Source: Hypericum androsaemum (Eukaryota > Streptophyta > Magnoliopsida > Malpighiales > Hypericaceae). Taken from it: DNA of 64,000 nt. Location: the NCBI GenBank assembly GCA_963995505.1, contig OZ023181.1, forward strand, positions 3,571,487-3,635,486. Direction: 5' to 3'. The notes beneath the pieces are model-generated. The model was not told the DNA's origin. It made no database searches and saw only the letters and a list, made by a program, of their open reading frames with translations. Positions 37,801 to 48,635 of this stretch are shown in pieces. Each line of letters opens with the position of its first letter. The stretch's first letter is position 1. The position numbers were made by a program, and so were the translations under genes.

Positions 37801-40230
37801 CATTATGGTATCACTAATTTTCTGTCATTATCAACCGGAGTAGGAAGGGGGGGGGGGGGGGGGAATGAATCGGCTCATGCCACTGAAGTTTTGCATCTAG
37901 GGTTGACTTCGCACTAGTTGAAGAAAATTGAAAATAAATGATTCTTGATCAAGAGTGGATCAGAAAAAAAATGCATGGATGATGCCATAACGTTGTGTTT
38001 TTACTTTTTGCCATGTGTAATTATGTCTACAGGTTGAATTGGTTATTCTTCCTCGCTCAAGCATCAGTGAAAACCCGCCTGAACAGAATAACCAACAACC
38101 CCCGCCTCCACCTCCGCCACAGAATCAAGATCCTGGCAATGAGCAGAATGAAGAAGAAGAAAAAGAAGAAGAAGAAGATCAAGAGGTTCCTAAAGACTCC
38201 TCTCTGTCATGAGCGATTTTGATATAATCATCTTTCTTCACTGAATGCGGGCCAGAAGAGAAGCTTAAAAGTTTTCTGTATCCTTGTTGCTTGACATAGT
38301 ATTATCTGTTGCTTTTAGGAGGACAAGGATGAAGAGAACGAACAACAGCAGGATCAAATACCCGAAGAGTTCATCTTCGATGCAGAGGGAGGCTTGGTCG
38401 ACGAGAAACTTCTTTTCTTCGCCCAACAAGCACAGAGGCGCAAAGGGAAGGCTGGAAGATCCAAGAATGTTATATTCTCTGAGGATAGAGGCCGATATAT
38501 CAAACCAATGCTCCCTAAGGTTCTTCCTTTAAACCCTTCTTCTCTTTTGACCTAGGATCTAGAACCACAACATTGTGATTATTGGATCTGCTACTGTTCC
38601 TAGTTCTGGATTCGACGAACTCGTGACTATGATGAATTATGCTTGCTAGGTGGTTCCTTTTCTTCTTTTATTGTGTTTTTCATTTGGTACTTTTCTCTGG
38701 CAGGGCCCTGTAAAGAGGTTAGCAGTTGATGCAACCCTTAGAGCAGCAGCACCGTATCAAAAGTTACGTAGAGAGAAGGACATTCATAAAACAAGGAAAG
38801 TTTTTGTCGAAAAAACTGACATGAGGGCAAAAAGAATGGCACGAAAAGCAGGCGCGCTGGTAATAGTGCACAATGTTCTGACTAGCTTTTATCTTTTGGG
38901 CAAACAAGGAAATCCATTTCATTCTACGTCCAGAATCTGTTGCATGGCATTTTTCTCGCTTCATATAGCCGAGGAAGCTTAGAACACAATATTATAAAGA
39001 TGGTTGACATTAGTTGACAGGTAGAAAGGCAACACTTGAAGTATTTTCTTGGTTTTGACTATACATACTTTGATCAGTTGCCATATAAGTTCAAGGCAAT
39101 GTCGATGTGATCATACGAGATTGCATTACCGAGGAGAAGTGCGTGTAAGAGGGGATCACATGCTGTTTAATTTTGATGCATACAGTTTGTTATAAATGAG
39201 GCTCATGGCAGGTAATATTCGTGGTCGATGCAAGTGGGAGCATGGCATTAAATCGAATGCAAAATGCAAAAGGAGCTGCCCTGAAGTTACTGGCTGAGAG
39301 TTACACGAGCAGAGATCAGGTTTCTATTATCCCTTTCCGCGGAGATGCTGCAGAAGTACTATTACCTCCTTCAAGATCCATTTCTATGGCAAGAAAACGA
39401 CTTGAAAGACTACCATGTGGTGGCGGTTCGCCATTAGCTCATGGTCTAACTACTGTAAGTCGAGTCCCTCTCCATAGTCTCTAGTCTTTCATTTCCGTGT
39501 TAGCTTCAGGATCGGTGAAGATGAAAACTACCTTTTATAACTTTTATATTTCGAATTGCTTTGTGCATACTGTTGAACAATACGATGTTCCTCAGATATC
39601 AGTTTCGTAACTTTGTACCTTACTTTTGCTTAGGCTGTCAGGGTTGGGCTAAATGCAGAAAAGAGTGGCGATGTTGGACGTGTGATGATTGTGGCAATAA
39701 CGGACGGTAGAGCCAACATATCATTGAAAAGATCCACAGACCCCGAAGCCGCTGCTGCTTCTGACGCCCCAAGACCGTCATCTCAAGAATTGAAGGTAAC
39801 TTTCTGCTATATGAAGAAAATGCAGGTTCTTACTAGTTGCATGTTTAGTTTGACATTCAAGATTCCGGAAGACAACTGTAATCTGTACTTCTTTCTCTTT
39901 CCCGGAACGATGAATCACCTCACCTTTTCCTGCTTGAAGGATGAGATTCTCGAGGTGGCAGCCAAAATTTTCAAGGCAGGCCATTCGTTGCTGGTCATCG
40001 ATACGGAAAACAAGTTCGTCTCAACTGGGTTTGCAAAGGAAATCGCTAGAGTTGCGCAAGGTACGACTACGTGCAAGAACACTGCTGCCTGCTTATACTA
40101 TCTTGAACAAGGACAGTATAACGATTCCTTACCTTGCACTGCAGGAAAATACTACTACTTGCCAAATGCTTCAGATGCAGTGATTTCTGCTGCAACCAAG
40201 GATGCTTTATCAGCTCTAAAGAGCTCGTGA
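34859..40230 (+). CDS. CHLD: Magnesium chelatase subunit D (CHLD), 14 exons
   Basis: Exons: 34859-35140, 35666-35844, 36088-36172, 36253-36569, 36654-36777, 37129-37221, 37536-37631, 38033-38185, 38319-38519, 38704-38859, 39212-39454, 39634-39795, 39940-40060, 40145-40230. All phases agree; 765 residues, the usual CHLD size. Residues 1 to about 55 are a Ser-rich plastid transit peptide. An AAA+ module follows with GRRGTAKT near 117 (P-loop-like) and GVLYVDEIN near 221 (Walker B). A PPPPPPP plus Glu-rich linker spans 410-443. The C-terminal von Willebrand A domain begins at 563 with the MIDAS motif DASGS. With CHLI and CHLH it inserts Mg2+ into protoporphyrin IX in the chloroplast, the first committed step to chlorophyll; CHLD is the platform for the CHLI ring. 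The exon 8 donor (GAG|GTTCCT) is weak. Introns 12 and 13 are stop-free and multiples of three. Confidence 0.96.
35264..35530. repeat. 134-bp tandem duplication inside CHLD intron 1
   Basis: Unit 1 (35264-35397) and unit 2 (35398-35530) both start GGGTTATTCTC and end GGACACCGTATGGCTG, with scattered differences. It does not touch exon sequence. Confidence 0.88.
37847..37863. repeat. Poly-G run in CHLD intron 7
   Basis: Seventeen consecutive G on the plus strand, inside intron 7. Length is likely unreliable in sequencing and variable between individuals. Confidence 0.9.
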
Positions 40231-40431
40231 TAATTCCGCGTCGCGTTCAATCTCGTTGCTCGCACCCCACGCCTGCCTAACAAGCAAGGACAACAGCTAT
40301 TTCCAGGAGAAGGTCTTGATCAGCGGCAATCAACCATTTTGTAGGTCACTGATCCGTGATGGCTAGAATATGTTTTACGGACTTTGCTCATTGCCAACCT
40401 TGTGTTTACGGACCGAGTAATTGATAGGAAG

Positions 40432-42812
40432 GATTTTCAACCCCCTGCAATAAAGAGTAAGTAAGGGATTATCGTCCACAAGGACTAAGTTCTAGGCCAC
40501 AAATAAGACTCGACCACTAGTTTAGGACTACAAGGAATGGATTTGTCAAATCCAAACACGAGTTGGTTACTACAACGACTAACTAGAAGATGATTTTAAC
40601 AATAAATGAAAGAGTGGGATTGGCACCAATGACACTTAGATAACCAAATGGCATATGGGGTTTATTAAGTTCGTGTTATGGTCCGGGTGTTTCTAAAGTA
40701 ACTAATCAATGCTCCCGCCATTGATTAGTCTAAATCGATCATTAATTAAACTTAGTTGAACTAACCGCGCTCCCGCGACTAATTAGCCACCTAATCTAAC
40801 TAATTACCAATTATGACCATCACCCTTTGGACAACTAACCACCTAATGAGATCCCTCATCAAAAGGCAACTAACTAACTAGTTAAATGGTCCATTAATCC
40901 TAACCTCTCTTGGCGATTAGCATTAATTATGTTCATAATCAAGGTGATCAATCAAGATTAAGCATTAATCTCATTAACTAGTTCACAAACCTTAGCATTT
41001 TAACCCCACTAAATCATAGGCTAAATAGATGCCATCAAGGCACCAAACCCACTAAACAACTACTCACACATATCAACTACACAACTAAACACATCCATTA
41101 AATGAAGCAAGTAAAGCATAAACATAAAAGAGAGGGTTAGAGAAAGCTCAAGATGATCTTCAAGCTTCCAAAAGTTCTCCTTCAAGTTCTCTACAAACTC
41201 CAACAATGGTGAGCCAAGTTCTCTTCCAAAAGAGAGAGAGAGAGAGAGTGGAGTTGGTGAGTGTTTTTAGCAAAATATCTAAAAGTCTAAGGTTCTAAAA
41301 GTTGGCTTCCAAAATAAGCCAAGGAAGTTATTTATACAAGTTTTTTTGCTTAGGAAGTGTCAGCTAGGGGTGAGCAAATGGGATCGGTATTCGGGATATC
41401 CCAAAATAATTTCGGTATTCGGGATCGGGATTTCGGTATTCGGGAGTTAATTCGGTAAGGTTTTTGAGAAAATTTAGGTAATTTCGGTATTCGGGATCGG
41501 TTCGGTATATACCGGTATTATTTTGGTAATACCGAAAATCTCGAAGTACTAAAATGTAAGTTTACCAACCTATAAATATAATGAAAAAATCACACCCCCA
41601 CCCATTTCCCACTTCCAGAAACACACGACCCCTTCTCTCATCCTCCTCATCCTCTCCTCTCCTCTCCCCCCTTCCTCCCTCTCTCAAACTTCAACCACGG
41701 CACCACCTCCTCCGGCCCTCCGCCCCCACCACCCCTCCACCATCCCTCCGCCCCCACCACCTCCGGTCCTCCGCCCCCACCATCCCTCTCGGATTTGTTG
41801 CAAAAATAAATTAGGGTTTTAAAAATTGGGGGTTTTTCGAATTAATATTTTACTAAGGATTTAGAGATGTTGTTCTACTAGTAAAACCTTCCTTGTCCAT
41901 CGTCGGATGCCACCAAGACGAGGTCTGGGAGGTTCGGGCCGGAGCCGAAGTGGTTGCTTTCTCGGACAAGACCGGCGTCGAGATGTTCGTCATCGGCGAC
42001 CACATTGAGGCAAGAACATGTATCCCTCTTCCTCTAACTCTCATGTTTCCTTCGTTGATTGGGTGACTTGTCTTCTCCCAGAAAGTCCAAGAAATTAATT
42101 TAATTTGCAATCATATTTTTTTCCCCAAAAAATTCGGTATTTTCGGTATATCCCAAAATACCAAAATTTAATTCGGTATTATACCGAATACCGAATTAAA
42201 TTAAATTTCGGGATCGGGATCGGGATGAATTTTTTTAGCTATTCGGTATTCGGGATATTCGGTATTCGGTATTCGGGATCGGGATATCCCGAATGCACAC
42301 CCCTAGTGCCAGCCACGAATTTCACTATTCATGCCCAAAAATGGGCCCAAAACAAATCCTAAAATTTGGCCTACTCGTCAGATTTGTTGGCAGATTCGAA
42401 GGTCAACTTTGGACGCGATTTTTCTCCCACTTGGACTCCGAATTTGAAGAAGCCCATGAAGACAAAGTTGTAGCTCCGGATGTCTTCTTTCCAGCGCCAC
42501 CTTGCTTGCCTCCATTGGACTTCGGATGAGAAAGTTATCGGCATTTGAGTCGCAAGGGGTCAGTTTTGCTCCACGCTTCTTGGGTCTCGTAAAACGCCAA
42601 TTGTCCCGGCTGATCCGATCGCCTATGACACGCTCCAAAGTGCACCAATATCCTCCTCGCATCACCACATAGTCTCCTAGTAATAAACATGAACGAAATG
42701 TAAAAGCACAATATATAACAATACAGCGATACATAACACACAAAAATACTAGAAACAATGGAAAATCGACACTAAAACATACATAGATGATAGAGTATTT
42801 CCACACTCATCA
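40432..42812 (-). mobile_element. Solo LTR, copy 2, opposite orientation, TSD GTAAT
   Basis: Read on the minus strand it starts TGATGAGTGTGGAAATACTC at 42812 and ends CCTATCA at 40432. It is flanked by perfect 5-bp duplications GTAAT (40427-40431 and 42813-42817). It matches copy 1 (31934-33415) along its length, apart from a 941-bp nested hAT-like element at 41365-42305. A (GA)n run lies near 41231-41250. The open frame around 42378-42806 is LTR sequence, not a gene. Confidence 0.85.
41365..42305. mobile_element. hAT-like non-autonomous element nested in the LTR
   Basis: Termini TAGGGGTGAGCA and (reverse) TAGGGGTGTGCA are typical of plant hAT elements. It is flanked by 8-bp duplications GTGTCAGC (41357-41364) and GTGCCAGC (42306-42313), with one mismatch. 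Both subterminal zones are packed with TTCGGTATTCGGGAT repeats, as expected for transposase binding. The interior has a proline/serine-rich frame and an ATG-start stretch near 41870-42060, with no transposase signature. Confidence 0.78.
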
Positions 42813-43974
42813 GTAATCTAGTCTCGAACCAAATATAATCCCGAATTACATGCAAATAACGTCAATACGTTTGTTTGTTTAACATATTCCAGGTGTGAAT
42901 CGGGAACGGAAGTAAAGTCTAGAGACTAAAGCATGCACTGTTATGGTTCATTTGACATGATTCTCGAATAAGAATGTTTGCGAAGGTATTTGCTAAAAAA
43001 TATTATGTTTTAACTTTTTGACATGTGTGATTTTTGGAGCATGATATATTTTAGCAAATAGTAATATAATATAATACTAATTTTGATAATGGATGATGTA
43101 TGCTATACATATGCCATAAAAAAATGTGTATCGACAATATCGAACTCATAAATTTTGCGACAGCTGCAACCCCTTGGTGTATAATGCCAATATTTCAAAT
43201 TTAAAAGAAGCTAAAATTAACAGTAAAAATCGAGTAGCGATTAGGTAAGTTCAAGGGTGTTAGGCCTAAACAGATTTGTAGTGCAATTGACTTTTCTGAT
43301 CAAATTGCAACGGGAATCTTTAAGGTCATAGGCAAGGTATTGAGTGTAGAATTGTGTTCTAAATTGGGCGTTCGGTGGGTCAGACAACGACGATGCATAC
43401 TTTGGTGAAGAAAGTGAGTTATTCTGACCGAATACCAAAAATGCCCATATATCCTTCCATAAAACTCTGAGCTATCATATTTTTTTTGGTTGGAAAAGGT
43501 GGGGACAAACTCTTACATAGATACGAGAAATAAATACAAGTACATTAGAATATGGGCTATCCATAATCCGAACTCATGTCAGGAGGATCGTGCAACACCT
43601 CATCCGAGCTATCATATTATACATCCGAGCTATCATATTATACATGTGATTGATCCACTAAAGTCAATGGTACATTCCATCCGGATGATGCTGCACACAC
43701 CCAATAAAAACCGGCTTCCATGGCTCTAGTAATTAACTTATTTACACTCCACATACAATATTTTAACCAAAACATGTTTGGGGGTGGGGGAGGTTGTGAT
43801 GGGAGTGAATTTAGTCCTACATGTGTAAAACGCTCTAGGATCATTCAGGAGATAAAATAGTTTGTTATATTCCCAGTTATAATAGAATGATTCCCTAAGT
43901 TATGATAAAATAGTTTCATGGAACCGTCTCGAAAAATTTGGGACCGCGCCTGGGATAAAAGGGGTTGGATAAAA

Positions 43975-44150
43975 TGGTTCGCCTAGTTATGATACGATGG
44001 TTCGCCCAACTATGATACGATGGTTCGCTCAACTATGATACGATGGTTCGCTCAATTACGATAAAATGATTTAGCGGATAAAAATGGTTGGATAAAATGG
44101 TTCGCTCAGTTATGATAAAATGGTTTCATCAGTTAACTCTCCAAGACTAT
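43975..44150. repeat. Minisatellite, unit ATGATACGATGGTTCGCTCA
   Basis: Five or more imperfect direct copies of a roughly 22-bp unit. The same phrase (TTATGATAAAATGGTT) appears in the insertions inside both CYP81 pseudogenes. Confidence 0.7.
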
Positions 44151-44339
44151 ACTGAAAAGGGCACTCCAGTGTATTAAATATGGTCTTATGGCGTTAACAA
44201 TGGAGCATAATTTATGAAAGGGGTTGACTTTGCGTGAAATACGGAAGCTGATGGGTGTACTTTATTAAGAAAGGGGTGGGTTTGGATTGGATACGGAGTG
44301 AAGGAATTGATTCCGAACGGTTTGGAGTGAAGGGGGACC

Positions 44340-44620
44340 GCAGCGGCAAGCGCAGGTATGTGATAATGGCAAGCGTAATTATGTGAAAATGGCAAGCGCA
44401 ATTATGTGAAAATGGCAAGTGCAGTTATGTGATAATGACATTTATTTTTGTGAAAACGGCAAGTCCCCGTTGATGATAATGGCACACATAGTTTTTTTTC
44501 ATTTTGGTCCCCCATATTTTAGCATTTTTACAAAAAGGTCCCACTGGCATGCGCAGTTATGTGATAATGGCATGCGCAGTTATGTGATAATGGCATTTGT
44601 ATCCGGCCTGTGTTTGTGCA
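44340..44620. repeat. Minisatellite, unit TATGTGATAATGGCAAGCG
   Basis: About seven imperfect copies, in two clusters separated by a short T-rich phrase (TTTTTTTCATTTTGG) that itself occurs twice. Similar AATGGCATGCCCAGTTA units occur at 55780-55880. Confidence 0.68.
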
Positions 44621-44937
44621 TGGATTTTTTCATTTTGGTTTCCATATTTTAGCGCATTTGCAAAAAAGTCCCCGTGTGTCGTCATTCCAAACGGTTCGGA
44701 ATAGTGGCATTCCGTACCCAATCCATACCCGAAAGGGGTGGGTGCTACCGGAAGTCATCCTCATTTGGCGCAAGCACGTCGCATAAATTTTCACACAATC
44801 TTAATTAAATCATGAATCTCCATCAATTCGTAAATACTTTATATTATTAGGCCAGATACCTTTGAACTCGCCTACATTTTTTTTTGTTAAAAAAAGGATT
44901 GAAATATGTAAGGATGATGATGGGTGGTAACCTCTTG

Positions 44938-44943
44938 TATAAA
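44938..44943 (+). promoter_or_regulatory. TATA box of the O-methyltransferase locus
   Basis: TATAAA lies 63 bp upstream of the chosen ATG at 45006. The earlier in-frame ATG at 44943 overlaps the TATA box and is therefore not used. Confidence 0.6.
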
Positions 44944-45005
44944 TGGAAACAAAGATAGGGAAGGAACCCAGGGAAATTAACACAAGACAGAGAAGAAGTA
45001 GAGGC

Positions 45006-46689
45006 ATGGAAGAAGAGGAAGCAGCATTTCTCCACGCCCTTCATTACCAGAACTGCCACATGGTGTCCATGGTCTTACAGACAGCCGTCGAGCTGGACGT
45101 GTTCGAGATCATCGCGAGCGCCGGCCCCGAAGCCCGCTTGTCGGCCGGGGAGATAGCTTCCCGGATAACGACAGCCTCGCCCGGAGAGATGGTGGGTCCG
45201 AGGTTGGATGGGATGTTGCGGTTGCTTGTGACCCACGCTTTCTTGAAGTGCTCCTTGAGGAGGAGTGACGATGGGAAGGTGGAAAGAGCTTATGGGATTG
45301 CTCCTCCGGCTAAGTTCTATATGGGGAGTCCTGACCAGGGCTCGCTTGCTCCACGACTCGAACTTTATAACCATCCCTCCTATATACAGCTAGTGTACGT
45401 ATTATTCTTATTTCTCACACTATTTAGGGGCGATTCTCTCGTCTTTTAAAAAAAAAAAATATATTCACGAGGTTTAAAGTCAAGACCGCCTTAATCATTT
45501 GTTCTGTGCAAATTCAAGTTCACGACTGAAGGAAGCCATCCTTGAAGGAGGGAGCCAATTCGAGAGAAACCACGGTGTTTCTTTCTTCCAATTCTACCTC
45601 GCAGATCCGATATATAACAAGACGTTCAACGACTCCATGGTTGCCATCACCGCACTTACGATGCGTAAGATTCTGGAGGTGTACAAAGGGTTCGAGGGGC
45701 TCAATTCGATTGTGGACGTTGGAGGAGGTACAGGCCAAACCATGAGGATGATAGTCTCCAAGTACCCATCAATCAATTACATCAATTTTGACATGCCCCA
45801 TGTTATAAAAATCGCACCATCTTACCACGGTACATGCTTCTGCAATTTATTTTCTCCCAAGTTATCCATATGCTATTTATTTGTGTTGCAGTTGAAGACT
45901 AGTTCGGAGTGGTCGCTAATTAATTATTTTCATGCATATATATATATACAGGGGTTGAGAACGTTGTGGGAGATATGCTTGTTAGTGTTCCCAGAGGCGA
46001 TTGCATTTTGATGAAGGTGAGATTAATTAACGGTTCCACTATTTACCGACTTGTGCGAAATGCTGATGTTAATTGGCTAGCAATAATCATGGTCAATACA
46101 GTTATAAAAAAATTTATTTTATCAGTAATCTTTTGAAAAAAATGCAATGATCATAGTCAATCAAAGTTGTTTCTAATAGTAGCATCTAAAATAAAGAAGT
46201 TGTTTCTAATAGTAAGTGACTAAAACTAAAGTCTATGTTTTAATTTCGAACATTGCAAACAGAGTAGACCCTCAACGGTGCTCGAATATACAACACACCA
46301 AAGTGTCATTGAGAAGAAAATCAAAATACCAATGTTCATGCGATTGTTAAATTATATATATATGATTATATTTTTTTTCCATAATTCACAGAGTATCCTT
46401 CATAATTGGGACGATGAACACTGCATAAAACTGTTGAAAAATTGCTACGAAGCACTACCGCAAAACGCAAAAGGTCATAGTGATATCTATGAGGCGAGAG
46501 GATTTGTCAGGCTCCAATCTGTCCTCTCAGTTCGTTGCAGATATGGACTTCACCATGCAATTGTTGTTTACTTCGTTCGAGAGAAATGAGAAAGAGCTCG
46601 AAGATTTGAGCAAGGCATCGGGATTTTCAAGTGTTGGACTAGTTTGCACAGCTAATGACATTTGGGATGTTTTGGAAGTCCACAAATAA
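45006..46689 (+). pseudogene. COMT-type O-methyltransferase with a frameshift in the last exon
   Basis: Exons 45006-45394, 45519-45829, 45952-46016 and 46392-46589 join in phase. Exon 1 holds the plant methyltransferase dimerisation domain (HALHYQNCHMVSMVLQTAVEL). Exon 2 carries the SAM-binding signature IVDVGGGTGQT, and exon 4 has the catalytic-His block [10 protein letters not shown]. After the phrase ALPQNAK the frame shifts: the normal continuation is in the next frame, where KELEDLSKASGFSS then follows to a stop at 46689. The frame actually read stops at 46589, giving about 320 residues instead of about 360, and it loses the two downstream acidic residues that complete the catalytic triad in COMT. 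I judge it a recent pseudogene. It would instead be a sequencing error if a transcript shows one base fewer near 46470. Substrate unknown (phenolic or related acceptor by family). Confidence 0.78.
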
Positions 46690-46827
46690 ATTGTTTGTGG
46701 AGTCAAAATCTAGTACCTAAATTAGATGCTTGAGCCTTCATGTTTCTACATTATTAATGTGTCTTTTCTTTCCATGTACCCAAAAACTATATATGTTGCA
46801 ATAAGATGTTTGCAAGTGCCAAACTGA

Positions 46828-46899
46828 TCCGGTTTTGGATTTGTGAGTTCAGAGTCCGCGGAGGCTATTCGGAACTTGAATGGATGTGTTATTGGCAAA
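46828..46899 (+). pseudogene. RRM fragment with RNP1-like motif
   Basis: The frame reads SGFGFVSSESAEAIRNLNG, matching the RNP1 strand and following helix of an RNA-recognition motif. A stop codon sits immediately upstream in frame and no other RRM part is visible. It is a relic of an RNA-binding protein gene, a retrocopy or a LINE first open frame. Confidence 0.5.
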
Positions 46900-47296
46900 C
46901 TATATAATTGTTGGTTCTTCCCCAATTTGTTCAACCAACAAATCCGACATCGGGGCGATGGCCGAAGAAAGGGTCCCGAGAGACCGCGACAGACCGAAAG
47001 GGTTGACACTCGAAAGTTCCGAGACGTGACCACGGCGGTCACGGGCGTTGGAGATGGCGTGCCATGGTCCAATCTGACAAAAGTATTTTTGTTTTGTTAT
47101 TTCCTGGTCTGAAACGACGCACCGAGAGACCACGTCATCAGAGCGAGCGACAAGTAATCGCGCCAGCCTCTTGGTCAAGGCGGTGAAGATTGCTGGGAGA
47201 CATTGACGTGAGGAAAATTCATTGGCTTAGTTGGGACAAATTGACTTGCTAAAAAAAAACAGGTGATTTCAGATTTAAGGACCTCAAATTGTTCAT

Positions 47297-48300
47297 ATTG
47301 CCCTACTTGCTAAGCAAGCGTGGCGAATTTGCAATGTCCCAAATTCACTTTGCTATCAGATACTTGAAGGATTATACTTCCCTTCGGCTATCTTGTTCAA
47401 TGCTGCTAAGGAAGGCAAACTCTCTTGGATTTGGACTAATTTAATCAAAGGCAAGAATGCATTACTTGAAGGGTTGTTATATGGAAAGAACACGAACATT
47501 TGGCTTCATCCATGGATACCCTCGTTGCCAATGCCAGATTATCTAATTGGCCATCCCCTTCCCTATCTTTCAGTTCTGTTTCTGATCTAATCTGTTATTC
47601 CACAAAGAGATGTAATATAAATTTACTTCTGAATTTGTTTCCGATTTAGGAACAAAATTCTATTTCTTTGAATCCTTTATGTAGGAGTCACATCGAGGAC
47701 ATATTGATTTGGAAACATAGTGACGATGGTGTTTAAACAGTGCGCAAAGGTTATTGAATTTTGAAGAATCAACATCAACAAGGATCAAAGAGAACTCAAT
47801 CTGGATTAAACCCAATTCCATTTGACCCGAGCATATGGCCAAAGAATTGGAAAGCAAAAGTTCTCCAAAAATCCAAAATTTCATATGGAGGACGACAAGA
47901 AATAGACTATCGACATAAGCGAAACTGCATAGGAGAAATCTTTCTTTCCTCTCCACTTTTTCGAATCTATGATTTATCTAATGAATCAATTGTCCATCTT
48001 CTTTTTGAATGTTTACATCCACGGGCTACATGACTTTGTAGTCCTTTGGGATGTCGTTATAACTCACTTTGGCATGCTAACTTGCAAGATTGGCTGCTAG
48101 CCCTTTAAATGTTGACAACCCTATTGATTTACCTTATACGATTTCTCTTGCTGTTGGAGTATTTGGTTGGTAAAAAATAAATTCTTATTTGAGGAGGTTA
48201 ATCTAGAACCTCTTGCTACCGCGAGACAAGCGATTTATTTTTGTTCTAAACTACAATTGCAGCAGAGCATGAATCAACCAGTTTCTTTTTTGAAAACCGG
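47297..48300 (+). pseudogene. Decayed LINE: end of reverse transcriptase, zf-RVT and RNase H start
   Basis: Successive broken frames carry blocks typical of plant L1-type elements: IALLAKQAWRICN (end of RT), NTNIWLHPWIP (linker), ESIVHLLFECLHPRA (zf-RVT) and a LVKNKFLFEE-type start of the RNase H region near 48165. Frameshifts and stops break it throughout. No target duplication found. Confidence 0.7.
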
Positions 48301-48635
48301 TGCATATCTTAGAAAATGTAATAAAGTTTACAAAACATTGAATCAAAGTTATGAATTAGTAAAAAATTCTCAAGTTACATTCCATTACGGCCAAGTAAAG
48401 AAAAAAAAGTTGTCCAAAGGGAACAATATACATATAACATGGGTAATTAAAGATTAAACAACCTCAACCTCAACCTCGTAACCCTAATGAGTTTGGGGGT
48501 TGGGCATTATTTTACGTGCAAATGAAACGTGGTTGAATTTACCTATACTTCTAGCTTATTTAAGACATTTTTATTCTTTTTGAAGCTACTCCATATACTC
48601 GGGGTGAGTAATCGAAGTTCGACCCGGATATAACT

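Larger units (their letters stand above)
42818..44937. other. Intergenic with two minisatellite stretches
   Basis: No gene recognised. From about 43795 to 44150 there is a roughly 22-bp repeat built on TATGATACGATGGTTCGC. From 44340 to 44620 there is a second roughly 21-bp repeat built on TTATGTGATAATGGCAAGCGCAG, written here as variants. Related sequences recur at 55037-55330, 55600-56010 and 61510-61798, so this is a dispersed repeat family. Confidence 0.55.

Noticed and set aside
42378..42806. 142-codon minus-strand frame
   Set aside because: Lies wholly inside the solo LTR, and the same region of the other LTR copy does not keep the frame open.
43975..44620. CRISPR-like spaced repeats
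   Set aside because: Units are adjacent and imperfect with no unique spacers, in a plant nuclear genome; they are minisatellites.
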